A stretch of DNA of 64,000 nucleotides from Carposina sasakii (taxonomy: Eukaryota; Arthropoda; Insecta; Lepidoptera; Carposinidae). The stretch lies in assembly GCA_014607495.2 (NCBI GenBank), contig CP053153.1, positions 14,012,001 to 14,076,000 on the forward strand. The letters run 5' to 3'. Below are positions 21,943 to 34,913 of the stretch, in pieces. Within the stretch, counting starts at the first letter, position 1; every line of letters begins with the position of its first letter. A model generated the notes under the pieces. It saw only the letters and a program-made list of their open reading frames with translations, had not been told where the DNA came from and searched no databases. The position numbers and the translations under genes were made by a program.

Positions 21943-24900
21943 GATATTTGACAGCAAAATACATATAATATCTGTCAAATTTAGGCAATCTTTACTTAAA
22001 ATTATGTTTAAATTCGTTTGTAATGATACGATGTAATGTCTGTTATCCAGAATAAGGTCGCGCTCTTCTTCATCGCCGAAAGGGATGCCCTCGCAAATAA
22101 CTAAGATATTTTCAATAAAAGCTCGACACGACAAACGATTGATCCACGCGTCCAATATTAATTTGAAATTTTTATAAATATTCAGACAGATGTTGCTGTA
22201 GAAAAGTAGTTTTACAATACCGGTCGGATATCTACAGATATACCTAGTATAATTTATTTGAAGTTTATTTGTTTATTAACAAACTGGTCAGTTTAATGTT
22301 AGTTTATTGAGTCGTTCGTCATAGATTAAAGTTAGCTTTCTACCATAGAGTTTTCACTAAACTATGCTTTCAATAAAAAGCGGTAGATTTCGATTAAATA
22401 GATTTACGGATATTGAAATATCCGGAAAAGACTAAACAAAGTATGATTAGCTCTTTTCTTTAAAAAAATATTAAATACTACAATATTACCTATTAAATAA
22501 CACCTCATAATGCGATTATTATTCATGAAAACATGGTGCACGGATGCGACATTGTATGAAAGGGTTTTATAAATGAGGAGCTCAGCTCTCATATATCTTT
22601 GATGACCATTCAAAACATAGATAACAGAAACACAGGAGATGGGCCGCTAAGCGCACTTAGTTTGAGTTCTGATGTAAGCGGCTATAAGCCACACTTACAT
22701 TGACATCTAAATAATAACACAAATTACACCCAACATTGATAAATCTCTGACACTCACACATTTAAGGCGGTACTCTCATTGGCGCGCACACATTGCTATC
22801 TACTGTGTAAGTACGCGCCTCAGTATAGCAAATACATTCAACAAATTTCACACGTACGCTAGTGATTGACTGTCGATAAATTTGTTATCGAGCACTTGCG
22901 TTGTTGCACATCGCGAACAATTTAGGCTTTAGTAGCTGGTCACAATACAATTTTAAACATGTTTTTACTTAGCTTCATCTTAAAATTCAACCTACTTTTT
23001 CTACTTCTCGTTGTCCGATTGAGCTTAGATTTTGAGTTGCATCACAGTCACAAAAGTATGAGGTCACAAATAAAAGGTTATTTTTCTTGAAGGGATAAAG
23101 AATAAAGTAAATTCGTAGCGGAGTCTTTAATAAATTAGTACGGTATGTAAATGTTCGATGGAAATAAAAAACTATAATAATATGCTTATTGGTAGTCATT
23201 TATTATCTACATTTAACAAAATATTCTGAAATATTTAAGACTCGATAACACAAAGTAGGTTATAGTAACTATTTTACAGTTAAATAATATTTTTTTATAT
23301 TATAATTTTAAAAAATATTTATTAATAAGAAACACAAAAATAAAGAAAGTTGACTTTGCACACATCTACATTAATTTAGGTACTTTGTTACACTAATAAT
23401 AATAAGTAATTCACCATTGTTTTACATAAACATAATATTTTTTAAACTCTCAAAATTATCTACTTAACATTAGTTATTACTCGTAGGTACTATTCGCGGC
23501 AACGTGACGTATCGACAACAAGAAATGACAGGTACAACTCTATGTCAAAGCGCTTAGCAGCGGCCGTGCGCGGGAGCGGCCGATTCAATATGCGCAATTA
23601 TCATCACTCGGTCAAACTGATTTCAACACCAGGTACGCTACACTTAGCGAGCAATGTATTAGGTTCAATCGTTAGGTTACATATGTCACTCAGTGAAAAT
23701 TATTTTAACGAAATAAAATGAAATTTGGGTATAAATGCTAGAAAACAAAATTGTTATTGTACTTACCTATGAAAAGTGACCCCTTCAAGTTTTTGGTCAC
23801 TTCGATTCTTGCACACAACCACTGAACAAGCAGGCATTATAAAAAAACACTCCCGTGTGACGCGTTAGGCAATCAAGTCCCGACTGATTGCGTTTTCGCG
23901 ATGTTTGCCTATTTTGTTCATAGTTCAATTACACCGCCCACGCCCCCACGGCCACTCTATAGATCTCTGTGATTCAAAATTAATGAATTAACATTGTCAT
24001 AAAATATATTCATCGTACAACATACAACATAGGTTGCTATAAACTCCAAATTGGCACCATTTCACCTCTCCTAAACTAAGCACAGGGTCGTGAACATTTA
24101 CGCGGGATTTACTGCTGCAATTGCAGGTGCAGCTGTTTACGACACCTCACTAGTCGTCACCTGGAACTAGCGGAACTACTCGGCTATAGTTCCAAAGAGG
24201 TTATTTAATTTAAACGCTTTGTATTGAGTTTAGTCAATTGTCGGATGTGTTTGGAATATATATTGGAACCCGGTTTTGTTAAGGTGATATACCTAAATTG
24301 AAATTCGGTTTTATGGTGATACTTGATCATGCATTTTAACGGCAAAATATGACACTCTCCTAAATAAACCCGACATAATACGTCTGATATGACGATGAAA
24401 ATATTGGTGAAATATATTCTCTTTTATGGTGAAATAGGGCCCACAATTAAGTCGAGATTACTCTCTATAACATAGGCTAAACAGATAATTCCTAAAAAAA
24501 GGCTCAGTCTCGTTAAAATGAAAATGAGGATTATTGGCCATGGTAAAGTGTGCGTAGTAGATATGGCTTGTAGGACCAATTTTCGTAAAATAATAATATA
24601 TACATATACATACACACAGCTGTGTTTCCGACATGGAGTAGCCAGAACTCATAAAATAATATGAAAGAGAAATCATAAAAGATCCCACATCTACGGTGGT
24701 ACAAATATAGAGGGGATACATGTTCCGTGAATGATCAGTGATAATTCTACTGTTAAAATAATTGTTTAGAGATACTAAATGAATCATAGTTACACTACTG
24801 TCTTACAGTTGTACCTCAACACCTGAAACTCGAATGCAGGTTGAGTCGTGATTAATTTAAACGCTTTGTATTCTGTTTAATCAACACGAGACCGACTCCT

Positions 24901-25026
24901 AGAACATACGAACAATGTTTCTACATATTGTGTGGAATAAGGGTATGTAGAACAGTACAACGTAGATACGTGTGTCTTAGCACATATATTGTATGATATA
25001 TAAATTAGACAAGACAAAGGTGCATA
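21943..25026. other. Unassigned stretch; CpG-richer zone near 23500-23960; weak R4 trace at 24635
   Basis: No convincing coding frame. GGCGCG and CGCGCC near 22778 and 22813 are inverted. At 23550-23650 (GCGGCCGTGCGCGGGAGCGG) and 23855-23960 the sequence is richer in CpG than around it and is free of recognised transposons, so it is a possible regulatory or 5' exon area. GTAGCCAGAACT and GATCCCACATCTACGG at 24640-24695 are R4 words. Confidence 0.35.
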
Positions 25027-25210
25027 TCATAATACGGCTGTGCCAAGAATGGGGTAGCCAAAACTTATACTTGGTTGTGTTTCCAATAATGGGGTAGCCA
25101 GGAACTGCAGAATCCCGTAGGAGATTATAGCCACGTTCCGCACAGCGCGGTAAGATTTTTGACAGTGACAAGTTGCTAGTTCATAGTCTGATAGATCGCG
25201 TCTCCACACA
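25027..25210 (+). repeat. R4 repeat
   Basis: GGTAGCCAAAACT and GGGGTAGCCAGGAACTGCAG, then TAGCCACGTTCCGCACAGCG and GTGACAAGTTGCTAG, in the R4 order. The GGGGTAGCC head is duplicated within about 45 bases. Confidence 0.7.
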
Positions 25211-25405
25211 TGAAGCAAATGCAACAAAAGCAATTTAAAAAATCCAAAATAAAAATTATTTATCCGACGCTTTTATAGCGATATAGGATATAAAACGTCT
25301 CCTAGTCTAGAGCTGAAAGAGCCTCTTTGATGTCATCGTTATGACCAATTTTATGTGGAAAATAATGTCAGTTTGGAAAACTATAAACGTGAATTTTCCT
25401 TCAAA

Positions 25406-25534
25406 ATGGCTGAGGACAATTTTTATTATCATTTGATTGTCGATTATGATGCCGATAGTCGGAAGCGAGGTATGGTTAGTACTAGTTTCCGTACTTTTAT
25501 TGCTATATCTTTTTATCGGCTATCGGGAAACTGA
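25406..25534 (+). CDS. Possible short ORF or first exon
   Basis: An ATG in the context TCAAAATGG opens a 42-codon frame starting MAEDNFYYHLIVDYDADSRK. The start context is good (A at -3, G at +4). After AAGCGAG the sequence reads GTATGG, a usable splice donor, so it might be a first coding exon rather than a micropeptide. No relative recognised. Confidence 0.25.
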   Translation: MAEDNFYYHLIVDYDADSRKRGMVSTSFRTFIAISFYRLSGN

Positions 25535-26485
25535 AATAAATCCATAAAAAATCTAGTTCGCAAATCTGATATACAAAAGCGATTTTAGACTACACTTTTT
25601 TTGTTTTTGTTACATATGCAACAAACCAAAGAAACCTTATTTTAAAATCGCAATTTACTCTTTTTATTCGCTATATCTGCTATTTATTAAGTTTAATGGC
25701 TATATTCCAATTGGCTATTAAGTGAGGTGCTACGAAGAGTGGTTGGACTACCTAATGGTAAAAAAATATTAAAACTTGAAATGATCAAACTTGTTGCCGT
25801 ATCAATCATGAGAGATCTCAAAAATTCTCACTTTTTTTTGTCTTTCAAAGTCAGTGAAATAAGTTAACAAACTCATTTATTTGGAAGAAAAGTAAAATAT
25901 CAACACAGGTACATAGGACTTTTAATTTTAACATTTCATCCTAATCTTTCAAAATTCAATTATTTCTCTAAACATATTATTTCTCACAGGTTATTTAGAT
26001 ATTTACAATTACGAGTTATCTTTAGTAAGTTACAAAGAAAAACTAAGCAAATCATTAATTAATCCGAGTTCAACACTATCTCAACATAACGTACCATTTC
26101 ACTGAATTTCACACCATAAATTGAACGCCCGTTGAATTCCCCCGCTCCCTAGACTACCTCTTAGTTCAATCGGCTAATCGGCTATATTATTAATCACGGC
26201 GGAATCAATAGCCGTGAAAGGCCATTGGAGCGGAGATTCTAGTGATTTGTCATTACAGGCACAATGGTGGGATGCTGCGGAATGCCAATATCCTGCACCA
26301 TTGTGTACACCCTTGGGTAGGGGTGGATGTATAGGGTTATATCCTACTGTATGTTATGTGAGACATTTTGTTAGGTTAAAGATGTATGTCGTTTTATGGT
26401 GGATATCATGTTAAAGCACTATTACAAACAGAGTTCGATTATAAGATGTAACCAAACCCTTGTTAGCGCATAACCTTAAGATATA
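25535..26485. other. No gene recognised
   Basis: AT-rich sequence; TATCGGCTATCGG-like motifs at 25515 and GGCTAATCGGCTATATTATT at 26171 recur but without clear structure. Confidence 0.35.
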
Positions 26486-26808
26486 CAGGCTGTTTTTTCG
26501 TTGCCACCCTTAACGAAGAGTACGTAGTCTACACATAAAATAAAGTAAGTTTATGCCAAAAAATTGCTAGGAATCGATGTAAATAAAAATAAAAAAAATT
26601 TATCGGGTGAAATTTATAGTGTAAAAAAATCTTGCTACGCGCGTCAATGTGCATTTATGCAGAAAAACGCAGTCTATTTACTCAACTTTGGACCCTAATA
26701 TCTTGGGAACCAAACACTTCCCAAGTATGCTTCCATGGAGAAAAGTGATCGTGATGATGAGGAGATTCCGTAGTTTTCGGGAACGTTGACGACCAAAAAT
26801 CAACCTTT
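26486..26808 (+). mobile_element. R2 repeat, copy 3
   Basis: CAGGCTGTTTTTTCGTTGCC at the left and AACGTTGACGACCAAAAATC at the right, with GGACCCTAATATCTTGGGAA in the middle. It is inverted relative to copies 1 and 2. The right terminus is decayed (CAACCTTTATA in place of CACCCTGTA). Confidence 0.75.
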
Positions 26809-27439
26809 ATACATATCCCATGTAGTTAGTCAGTCATAACTATTTCAAGTTTAAGATTTTTGTTCCTCAGTTAGCTATAACAAAATCGCTAATTGAATAA
26901 TTCAATTTCATGTCCTTGCTTTCTATCTATCGCAATAATATTTATGTAGTTATTAAATGGAAATTCTCTTCTTGCTACTTTTTTCCTGACCTTCCAGGAA
27001 GGGCAGGTATTTTCTTTTTAATTTATGAGTAAGTACCTACTATTCTATATATTTACTTATGCCTACGAAGTTTGAATATGATCAACGAACTGTTAATTTT
27101 ATAGAATTACTTTTGGCCTAAAAAAAGCAAAAGGTAATCTTTCTTATTTTCATGTCCGGAGTCGAGAGTTTGGAGGGTGGTAAAATACTTTCAGTAACGA
27201 TATATAAGGGTGTATACTGTATATCCTACCCTCGCATACACGTGCCTGCTTGGATTAGGGGTTGTTTAGCGGGGTAGTTATAGGTTCAGGAGGTTTATGT
27301 AGCTTTGCGAAACTCAATGGTATATTATGGTAATGACGAGGTATTTAGAGCAGAAGGGAATTATTATTCTGTAACTGTATATTGAGGACGTATTTGCCTA
27401 TTCAGATAATTCAAGGTGAAATTAAATAGATTTTTTCAA
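26809..27439. other. No gene recognised
   Basis: CCTTCCAGGAAGG at 26992 is a small palindrome. No supported feature. Confidence 0.3.
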
Positions 27440-27695
27440 AGTTAATTTCCTCCTGTGCTGATGCAGAGCTTCACTCGAACACATCAACTTCATCTCCTTC
27501 TGCGCATGTTGTAAGAGTCGACCAAGGAAATATGCGGCGTTGTCACAGGCGATGAGTTAGCAACAATTGTTAGCACTAATTATTTACATCTGTCTCAGCT
27601 ATTCTAACCGTGGCTGTGGTATCTCCTTCAGATTCTGCAGTTCTGGCCACCGCATTTCGGGAAAACTGCCGTTTGTATTTGTATGTAGTAGTTGG
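27440..27695 (-). repeat. R4 repeat, minus orientation
   Basis: Contains the inverted R4 words CTCCTTCTGCGCATGTTGTA, AGAGTCGACCAAGG, TTACATCTGTCTCAGCTATT and TTCTGCAGTTCTGGCCACCG. About 230 bp and diverged. The frames crossing it are not genes. Confidence 0.65.
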
Positions 27696-29934
27696 TCTAT
27701 CAATTCTTGTCAACGCTTCAAGATTCGTTATCATACAAGACTGAACTATTTTGATCTACAGTGCACGGTTCACCATTTGCTATTAATTATGTTTCGGATA
27801 ACCTAACTGGCACACTAATAACAGGTTATTGTATAGGTTATCCTATCAAAACTAATGCCGGATAGGTAACATGGAATTTAAAAGTGCTGAAACTGGCATT
27901 TAGAATTGTAAATGGATGTTAATCAAAGGTAACAGTTGGTTAGAGTTTGAAAAAAACATGCGGCGGATCATTCAAATGGAGTCTAAGAAATGCCATCCAT
28001 ACATTTGTATTATTATATTAATCTGTCACATTAAGTTTACCGTTATTTAAGTTAATGATGTCCAATTTTTATCAATTCACTGGAAACAAATATTTGGCCG
28101 CAACAAGGATAAATGGTGTTTTTATTCTATTACCGGCATCTCTCACCATTTGTGATGGATCATTAATCTTGTGCAAGCATTATCTGTTTTTTATTAATAT
28201 CTGTTATTTAATTTGGAAATTATTGTTAAAGCTATTTATGCTTAGTTATTTGAATTGTCATCATTTGGTCAGCTTGAATATTTTATTCAATTTAAATAAT
28301 CTAATTTTCGATATACCTACGCCTTCGGTATGTAAAGTTATTGTGGTCGATTCTGACTACCACACTCAGACGTTAACTTAATATTTGTTCTTCTTGTCAC
28401 ATTATATCAGCCATTTACATTAAGTACTCTAATTTAAAGACACCACACGGCACAGGAACAACGGGAATATTTATATGCATTCCATTAATAAGCCTAGATA
28501 ATTTACATTGGCGAAATTTTTACTAAATATCTCATAGTCTTACTGTACTCAGTTTCTTATATACCATGTTACACTGGTATCAATAAGAAAAGCAGAAAGG
28601 AAACTCTCGAATCGTATCCCCTAACAATACCACTTAAAGTCATTATCAGGTATTTGCAAATAAAGCACGTAGATCTCTGCACACCTTTATTCCGTACAGA
28701 AAGGACAGTTACATTGTTATTTTATTCACCCCGCTTTTTATATACCCTAGGAAGAACATAAAGCTCCTTAGATTTCCGTTTTAATAATGCTGATGTAGAA
28801 GCCGCTTTTCTTCTCGCCTCAACGGATTTCGTAGCAGACAGTAAAAGAGTCATTCATAACAAATGAATGGTTTTTGCAATAAAACGAATGTGTGCATGAA
28901 TGCTGAATCTCCTTTGCATATTTGTATATGTTTTCTGTAAGTATATTGGAGGAATTTGCGTCTAATTTATCTGATTTTCTAGGTAATTAAAGATATATCT
29001 AGGGTGCTTAGTCAATGTAATCAAGCGACGACGAAGATCGCAAAGTTATCGAACCATTAGGAAGGAATAAATGACGTGATGAAGAATATAACCGTTATTG
29101 GTGTAATTGGTACGATGACTTTGCGAAGTCTCATAAAATTGTTATTGTTATTATGTTCCACGATCTATTTACTTTAAATATAAATAAACAGTCTGCATTG
29201 GTACTTTTTTCTTTCACTCACTTACATTTTGTAGCCGGAATTGCTCATATCGTGTCCCTGTCCCACCCAGATTAACTCATGCTCATAATAAAACATCGTT
29301 ATCATCCACAGTCTACCACGAAACCACATGGCTTCTGTCGTATGATGTAATATACTTAGCCATTATTAACGTGTAAGGCATTAATTTATGTTTCAGGCAG
29401 ATATATAATCGGGGACACAGTGTTTATATGTATTCTTACGTAGTAGGTATATTAGCTATTTCGTGGGATAGATTATTGTTAATGCGAATGTGCTTATTTC
29501 AGTCTAACCTTTAACCGAGTTTTTTCTTCCTTTGTTTTCTATATTACTAGACTCATCACCAACATTTAAGGCTGACATTACACGAGCGATTTGCTATGCT
29601 ACGTTGCTTGCCTTTGATAACCACCAATCAAATTAATTGACGTCATGAACCAATGAATATGATTGGTGCATATCACACGCATTCGTAGCAACGTTGTATG
29701 ACTATAGCACATCGCTGGTGGAAAGGCAGTCTTAAAATGGTCAAAGTTAACCACTAAGTTTCATAGTCGGTCATCGTATTTACCTGTATTGGGGGCATAT
29801 TCGAAGAAACTTAGAACGTTTATAAAACGAAGAAGGCAATATTTTTTAAGTTTAGGGGGAGTGTTGGCAATTTTCACAAGGTGTATTTGGCAGCTGTGAT
29901 AATCATACTTATATTCAATCAAAGTTAACTTTAC
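27696..29934. other. No gene recognised
   Basis: AT-rich, with no repeat family members seen. The 108-codon frame at 28055-28378 is rich in Leu, Ile, Phe and Asn and reads like composition, not a protein. A SINE-like or LINE body cannot be excluded. Confidence 0.35.
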
Positions 29935-30051
29935 ATGTACGTTGAAAACGCGAGTTAACGACCGGCTACGCGCCCGGCGCCGCTGCTTATTTCCGGTTTT
30001 ACAGAACGCTTCAGTAATTAAGTTCTCTGACATTAGCGCTAGTATCTTCAT
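29935..30051 (-). CDS. Weak candidate first exon (Arg-rich)
   Basis: A minus-strand ATG at 30051 gives a frame MKILALMSENLITEAFCKTG then NKQRRRARSRSLTRVFNVH, ended by CAT followed by GTAAAG, a plausible donor. The segment is CpG-rich (GCGGCGCCGGGCGCGTAGCC), unlike the flanking DNA. No homolog recognised and no acceptor partner identified. Confidence 0.2.
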
Positions 30052-30398
30052 AATGGTAACACTGTTTCATTAATGTTATTTAGTTCCATTAAAATCCGGG
30101 TAACGTAGGTATTGAAACAGTTAATAAAAGGTGTTATGGTTAACTTGGACTACACAGTGGCTTTCTGCTTCAGTTTAATAATGTAATGGACTAACCAGAC
30201 AGTCTGACGTTTCGCTCTGTTGAAGCAACATCGTGTAATTTATTTATGAAAATCTGGACAGGTGATTTATTTTTCTTTTATTTGAGAAGGCTGAAAATAA
30301 TATTGTTTTCTTATTCCAAGTTGTAAAGGTTTACTGGTAGATTTTTTAAATGCAGCAAGGTTTTCTAATAAGCTTCTTTTTATTAAAGTTTTCCCATA
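30052..30398. other. No gene recognised
   Basis: AT-rich spacer up to the R2 copy. Confidence 0.3.
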
Positions 30399-30779
30399 CA
30401 GGGTGTTTTTTCGTTGCCAACCTTAACGAAAGGTACGTACTCTATAGGTATACATTAAATAAAGTAAGTTTATGCCAAAAAAATGCTGGGAAACGATGTA
30501 ATTTTTTTATTATTTTTTTTTGTTTACTTGATCGGGCGAAATTTATAGTGTCCAGTGTTTATACTAGTTATTTCATAGAGAGATATTTATTATTTCTCGT
30601 GAAAATCTTGCTACACGTGTCAATGTGCATTTATACAGAAAAACGTTATTTACTTAACTTTGGACCCTAATATCTTGGGAACCAGACACTTCCCATGTAT
30701 GCTTTTATGGGAAAAAATGATCGTGATTATGAGGAGATTCCGTAGTTTTCGGAAACGTTGACGATCAAAAAACATCCTG
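30399..30779 (+). mobile_element. R2 repeat, copy 4, with TA on both sides
   Basis: CAGGGTGTTTTTTCGTTGCC at the left, TGACGATCAAAAAACATCCTG-type end at the right, TA dinucleotides immediately outside both. The middle has CTTTGGACCCTAATATCTTG. This is the best preserved copy and supports a TA target. Confidence 0.8.
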
Positions 30780-31104
30780 TATTAAAGGTATGCCGATAGA
30801 GTAGTCGCTACCAGATAAGAGTTCGTAGTATAGTAAATGGAGATTCCTTTAAAAATATACAAGATGAAATATCTGAACTCAATAACATTTAAAGCTGCAT
30901 TTGACACAATCGCATCGTTTATCTGTAAATACGGGACCCACCTTCACAGATAAGACGACCGGAGTTCGAAATAATTTTGCTCAATTTTATGTATTTTGTG
31001 AGCAATCGTATGAAATTGAATTCAACTGATATTATTGTATTCTTATTTTAAATTAATACGAATTAAAATACAAACGAATATAGCCGTTATAAAATAGCTG
31101 TATA

Positions 31105-31300
31105 TAAAATGGGGTAGCCAGAACTGCAGAATCATAAAGGAGACCCTAAAGCCACGTTTAGCTTAGCAGGGTCACATTAAAAAGACCAGTGACAGTTGCA
31201 AGCTCATCCTGTTGCAAGCTCCTGAGAGAATGCATGACATTCCTTAGTCGACTCTTAACACATGTACGAAAGGATATGCAGCATGCCTGGAGAGACTAGT
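31105..31300 (+). repeat. R4 repeat
   Basis: GGGGTAGCCAGAACTGCAGA, AAAGCCACGTTTAGCTTAGC, AGTGACAGTTGCAAGCTC and CTTAGTCGACTCTTAACACA in order, well conserved. GTTGCAAGCTC is duplicated within it. Confidence 0.8.
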
Positions 31301-31311
31301 TTACATACATA

Positions 31312-31412
31312 CATACAATCACGCCTTTATCCCTTACGGGGTAGGCAGAGCACCAAGGGTCGATAGAACCACATGGTGCCACTTCTGACCAATTTTGAGG
31401 GTATAGTTGAGA
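31312..31412 (-). repeat. R3 repeat, minus orientation
   Basis: TACATACAATCACGCCTTTA, CCCTTACGGGGTAGGCAGAG, CACATGGTGCCACTTCTGAC and TTTTGAGGGTATAGTTGAGA are the reverse complement of R3. Confidence 0.8.
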
Positions 31413-32127
31413 TGTAGTTTAGCATGGGAAAATTCCGTGGATATAAAAGATTTTTGAGCTGATGCGGAATAGCATCAACTAATACCAAACTGTCAACTAT
31501 CCAAAACTTTGTACTTATACGAAAATAGAGCTGCACTTTGCTCGACGTAGTATGAATAAAGTACACAACACTACCTCTTCTACTATTACTACTACAAATA
31601 TAATTTACAAAAGCGAACTTTAAATTAATTTGCACTCAGTGCAGTACACGTTTTCATAATCACAACAAAACTGCTACATTCAAACTTTAACTCTCAAAAT
31701 ATGTGGGTCCTTCACATTCACAACTATACGCAATTCAAACCTGGAGAAAGGTTTCAGTAAACCTTATTTCTAGAGGTATAGTTGCGATTGTGGCAAAGTG
31801 TACACACACCCATTAGTCTAATGGATTGTACTGGACACTGCTACAGTAGAATTTACATTGCAAATCTCTTTTATGAAAGCCTATCGTGTGGTTTTTATGT
31901 TGAAGGTACACGGCTTTTATTATACGGAGTTTTAATTAAAAAATATTTTTATTGGACACTTTGGTGCCACACCGTCAAAAAGCAGTCGTTGGGATTCACG
32001 TTAAAATAATAAAATTTGGGATTAATTTTTTTTACGTACCTACCTATACTCTAATGTGGCTAACATTTGACTGTTATCGTGCCTTGACTATAGGAATATA
32101 TTGAAATTTTCTTATAAAACCGTAAAT
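31413..32127. other. No gene recognised
   Basis: No repeat family member or coding frame was supported. Confidence 0.3.
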
Positions 32128-32213
32128 ACTATACTATATGCCAACCCTCCTGGCACACGCCGTCATAGAACGTTATGACAGCGCGTGCCAGGAGCGTTGG
32201 CGTATAGTACAGT
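32128..32213. other. 86-nt near-perfect hairpin, pre-miRNA-like or minimal MITE
   Basis: Arm TGCCAACCCTCCTGGCACAC and its continuation CGCCGTCATA pair with TATGACAGCG and CGTGCCAGGAGCGTTGGCGT around the 6-base loop GAACGT. The stem is about 40 bp with only a few mismatches or wobbles. Its size fits an insect pre-miRNA, but MITE remnants look the same and no second copy was seen in the window. Strand of any transcript is unknown. Confidence 0.5.
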
Positions 32214-32464
32214 AGCCATACAAAAAATTGCCTCACGCTGCTCAAAGGTTTTTTTTGTAAAACGGTCATAATTTCTGCAGGATCTAAAATTATGTTAATT
32301 AAGTAGTAGTTTAACGCTGATATATAAAGAAACATACTCACTAGTCTAATCATGCTCCTAATTGTACTTTTCGCTTCGAAGTAAAGTTATGACATTTTTA
32401 CACCACGTTCATAAATAAGTACCTATTACAGCAACAGTCTAGATTCCATTTATCTATATAATCA

Positions 32465-32655
32465 AAATCAGTCCTGTGCTAATGATGGGCTTCGGATGAC
32501 GGCTAAACGTCGTCTAAGGAACTCGGGCATTCCTTCTAACCATGAGCTAGCAACTTGACACTCACAATTTACATCTGTCCCCATGCTAAGCGTGCCTATG
32601 GGATCTTTATTGTGTTTCTGGCTACCCCACTTCGGGAACATAGCCGTGTGTGTAT
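32465..32655 (-). repeat. R4 repeat, minus orientation
   Basis: TCAGTCCTGTGCTAATGATG, CTAACCATGAGCTAGCAACT, TTTACATCTGTCCCCATGCT and TTTCTGGCTACCCCACTTCG are reverse-complement R4 words. Confidence 0.7.
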
Positions 32656-32751
32656 ATTATGTATATCAATCCCACTCCCGTAGGAAATTGGATACTATGC
32701 CAATATTACGAAACCGGATACGAAGTGGATATAATTTGAAACCTTAGAAAA

Positions 32752-33081
32752 TATGATGATGATGATCTCCGACCGTATTTTGGCCAAGGCGACCAATATC
32801 TACGGAGATTGGCCAGGTACGCAGGAGATATTATAGTGCACAAGTGTGTGCGCAAACACAGATGCACTCTCTATGCCGTTACTCTCAAAGCCCGATGGGA
32901 CGGAAAGCCGACACGACCGGAGAGAGATCACGCGCAGGACCAACGGTTTTACGTGCTTTCCGAGGCACGAGCTAAGTGACAATTTTGCAACATTAAAATC
33001 TTTCATTGGTACAGGCCCGTGACTGAGATCGAACTTACGCCTCCCGCTTGGAAGGTGCACGTCTTAACCTTATCATAGCGT
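32752..33081 (-). mobile_element. tRNA-headed SINE, minus orientation
   Basis: Reverse complement of the SINE at 62268-62593, roughly 330 bp, with tail (ATG)n at 32752, CTCCGACCGTATTTTGGCC, AGGCACGAGCTAAGTGACAA and a decayed head ending GTGCACGTCTTAACC. The pol III boxes in the head are more damaged than in the other copy. Confidence 0.85.
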
Positions 33082-34739
33082 CTTATCATCGCTTATCTTA
33101 GAAAATATAATCTAAGTTTGAAACTATAGGTTTTGCTGTCAGTTATGGCATTATTTACCGTATGGTGCTGAATTTGAAACCTTTGGTTATAAATAATATT
33201 TATTTTTATTTTTTAAGTATCTGGAAACATCCACGCCCTATAAAATAATTTCTACTTTCTTGAAATAATCAATGACCATCTATTTTGGAGCTACAGGGAA
33301 TTTTTTTAGCCGAGAGATGCCATTTAGTATGGTGTAGCTTTTACTAAAACATTTCAGTAGTTCTTTCCAAATCACCTTCTCTATTGATTCAGAATGCAGT
33401 AGTAAAAGTTGGCATTCTTTATTTTTATAGCATCTCAGTGACAGGAATCCATAAAATTCAGCTTAGCATTTTGCTGACTAGTTTCGCTCGTGTTGATGGC
33501 CCGTTTTCTCTTACGATTACTTATCGCAATACCAAAGCGAAAAAAACCCTCGGTAATCTACGTTTTGTTTGGAATTTACGGCTCAATGGTCATCCTCCAT
33601 CGTCACCGCAAACGCCAAAGCCAAAAGCCAAATAAACTGTATTCTATTCTATTCTAAACATAACCCTTCGACAAAAGTTCACATCACATCACGTGTACGG
33701 GATTACCTCAAATACCTTCTTACCATAGTCCGTACAGTATACCGCATGTCCACCTACACCATTCTTTAAAAAATACGCCTTGTGGACTACTCAATGGTGT
33801 ACACCAAGGCTATTGCTAAATACAATATGCCTACGTACTCAAGTATACGTTTACTCTAGTTTATCGTCATGATATTGGACTCTATAATACAGTACTAGCG
33901 CACATTTTAGATTCAGAAATGTATAATGTAAGTGTAGTTTAAATCGCGGATGTCATTTCCAGGGATATATTGTGGAGGGAATTTGAGATTTTCATTTCAT
34001 ATGCGGAGGTCTCGGATTACCCACTAAGATTTGCGATGCGAGTCGGAGCCACTAGAAATCTTAGGAAATAATTTGATGAACCTTTGAATGCACGTTGAAT
34101 TTTCATCGTATTACACTACGCAGTCACGAGAATATCTTTATATTTGAGAACAGATTTTACTATTAGAAAATCTGTTTCAAAATGTTCTTTACTTCTGTGG
34201 TATACTATTATATTTGTGTGCTACTTTTGTGGCGCGTGACATCACATTTTTCTATTATTTATTTCAAATAGTTCTTGTTTATTTCTTCATATATTTTTTA
34301 GAAGTTAACAAAGATTTTAATTCACGTTTATAAATATGTATAGTATGACACCGACTGCATTATAATACTGATAAATATGAACCTAAAACCTCCTTCAGGT
34401 TATATTTTTTTCCATACGTAATACCAAAATTTCGTTATATCAACACAACCTATACTAAACACATAACTCAATATCCCCATAAACTTCCAATATACCGTAG
34501 TTTCCAAGCTGAGGCAACCAGGAACAACCAAGAACAACCATTAGGGTGTTACACACAAATCTCGGCGACCACAAGAGGTTGTTCTCTGTGTAATAAGCGC
34601 CATTACCAAAATTAAAGCATCCATCTCCAGTGTCGATGGGTGCATGGGAGGACACAGAGTAGGCTGTATGCAGTACTTCAAGACGGTTACTCTTAACGCA
34701 GGATTGTTTTAATAAAATGTAATACACACGGTTCATCGA
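33082..34739. other. Mostly unassigned; possible retroposon 3' end near 33495-33655
   Basis: AAATAAACTGTATTCTATTC at 33631 runs into (TATTC)n, a tail style used by some insect non-LTR elements and SINEs; the body upstream was not identified. The rest shows no supported gene. Confidence 0.35.
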
Positions 34740-34913
34740 CTTAAAGGAAATCCCACAGCCACGCTTTGCATGGCGGGGACAGATGTAAATAATCAGTAAC
34801 AAGTTGCTAGCTTATCGCCTGAGAGAATGCTCGAGTTCCTTAGTCGACTCTTACGACATGCACGGAAGGATATGTAGCTGATGTATTCTAGTGAAGCCCC
34901 GCATCAGCATTGA
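34740..34913 (+). repeat. R4 repeat
   Basis: AAATCCCACAGCCACGCTTT, GCATGGCGGGGACAGATGTA, GTAACAAGTTGCTAGCTTAT, GAGAATGCTCGAGTTCCTTA and ATGTAGCTGATGTATTCTAG then TGAAGCCCCGCATCAGCA: the best preserved 3' half of R4. Confidence 0.85.

Noticed and set aside
24424..24787. Overlapping minus-strand frames with hydrophobic segments
   Set aside because: Composition follows AT-rich DNA, there is an R4 trace inside, and no splice or start signals add support.
32800..33060. 86-codon frame beginning MHLPSGRRKF, also at 62292-62552
   Set aside because: Two copies of one tRNA SINE; the frame is part of the SINE body.
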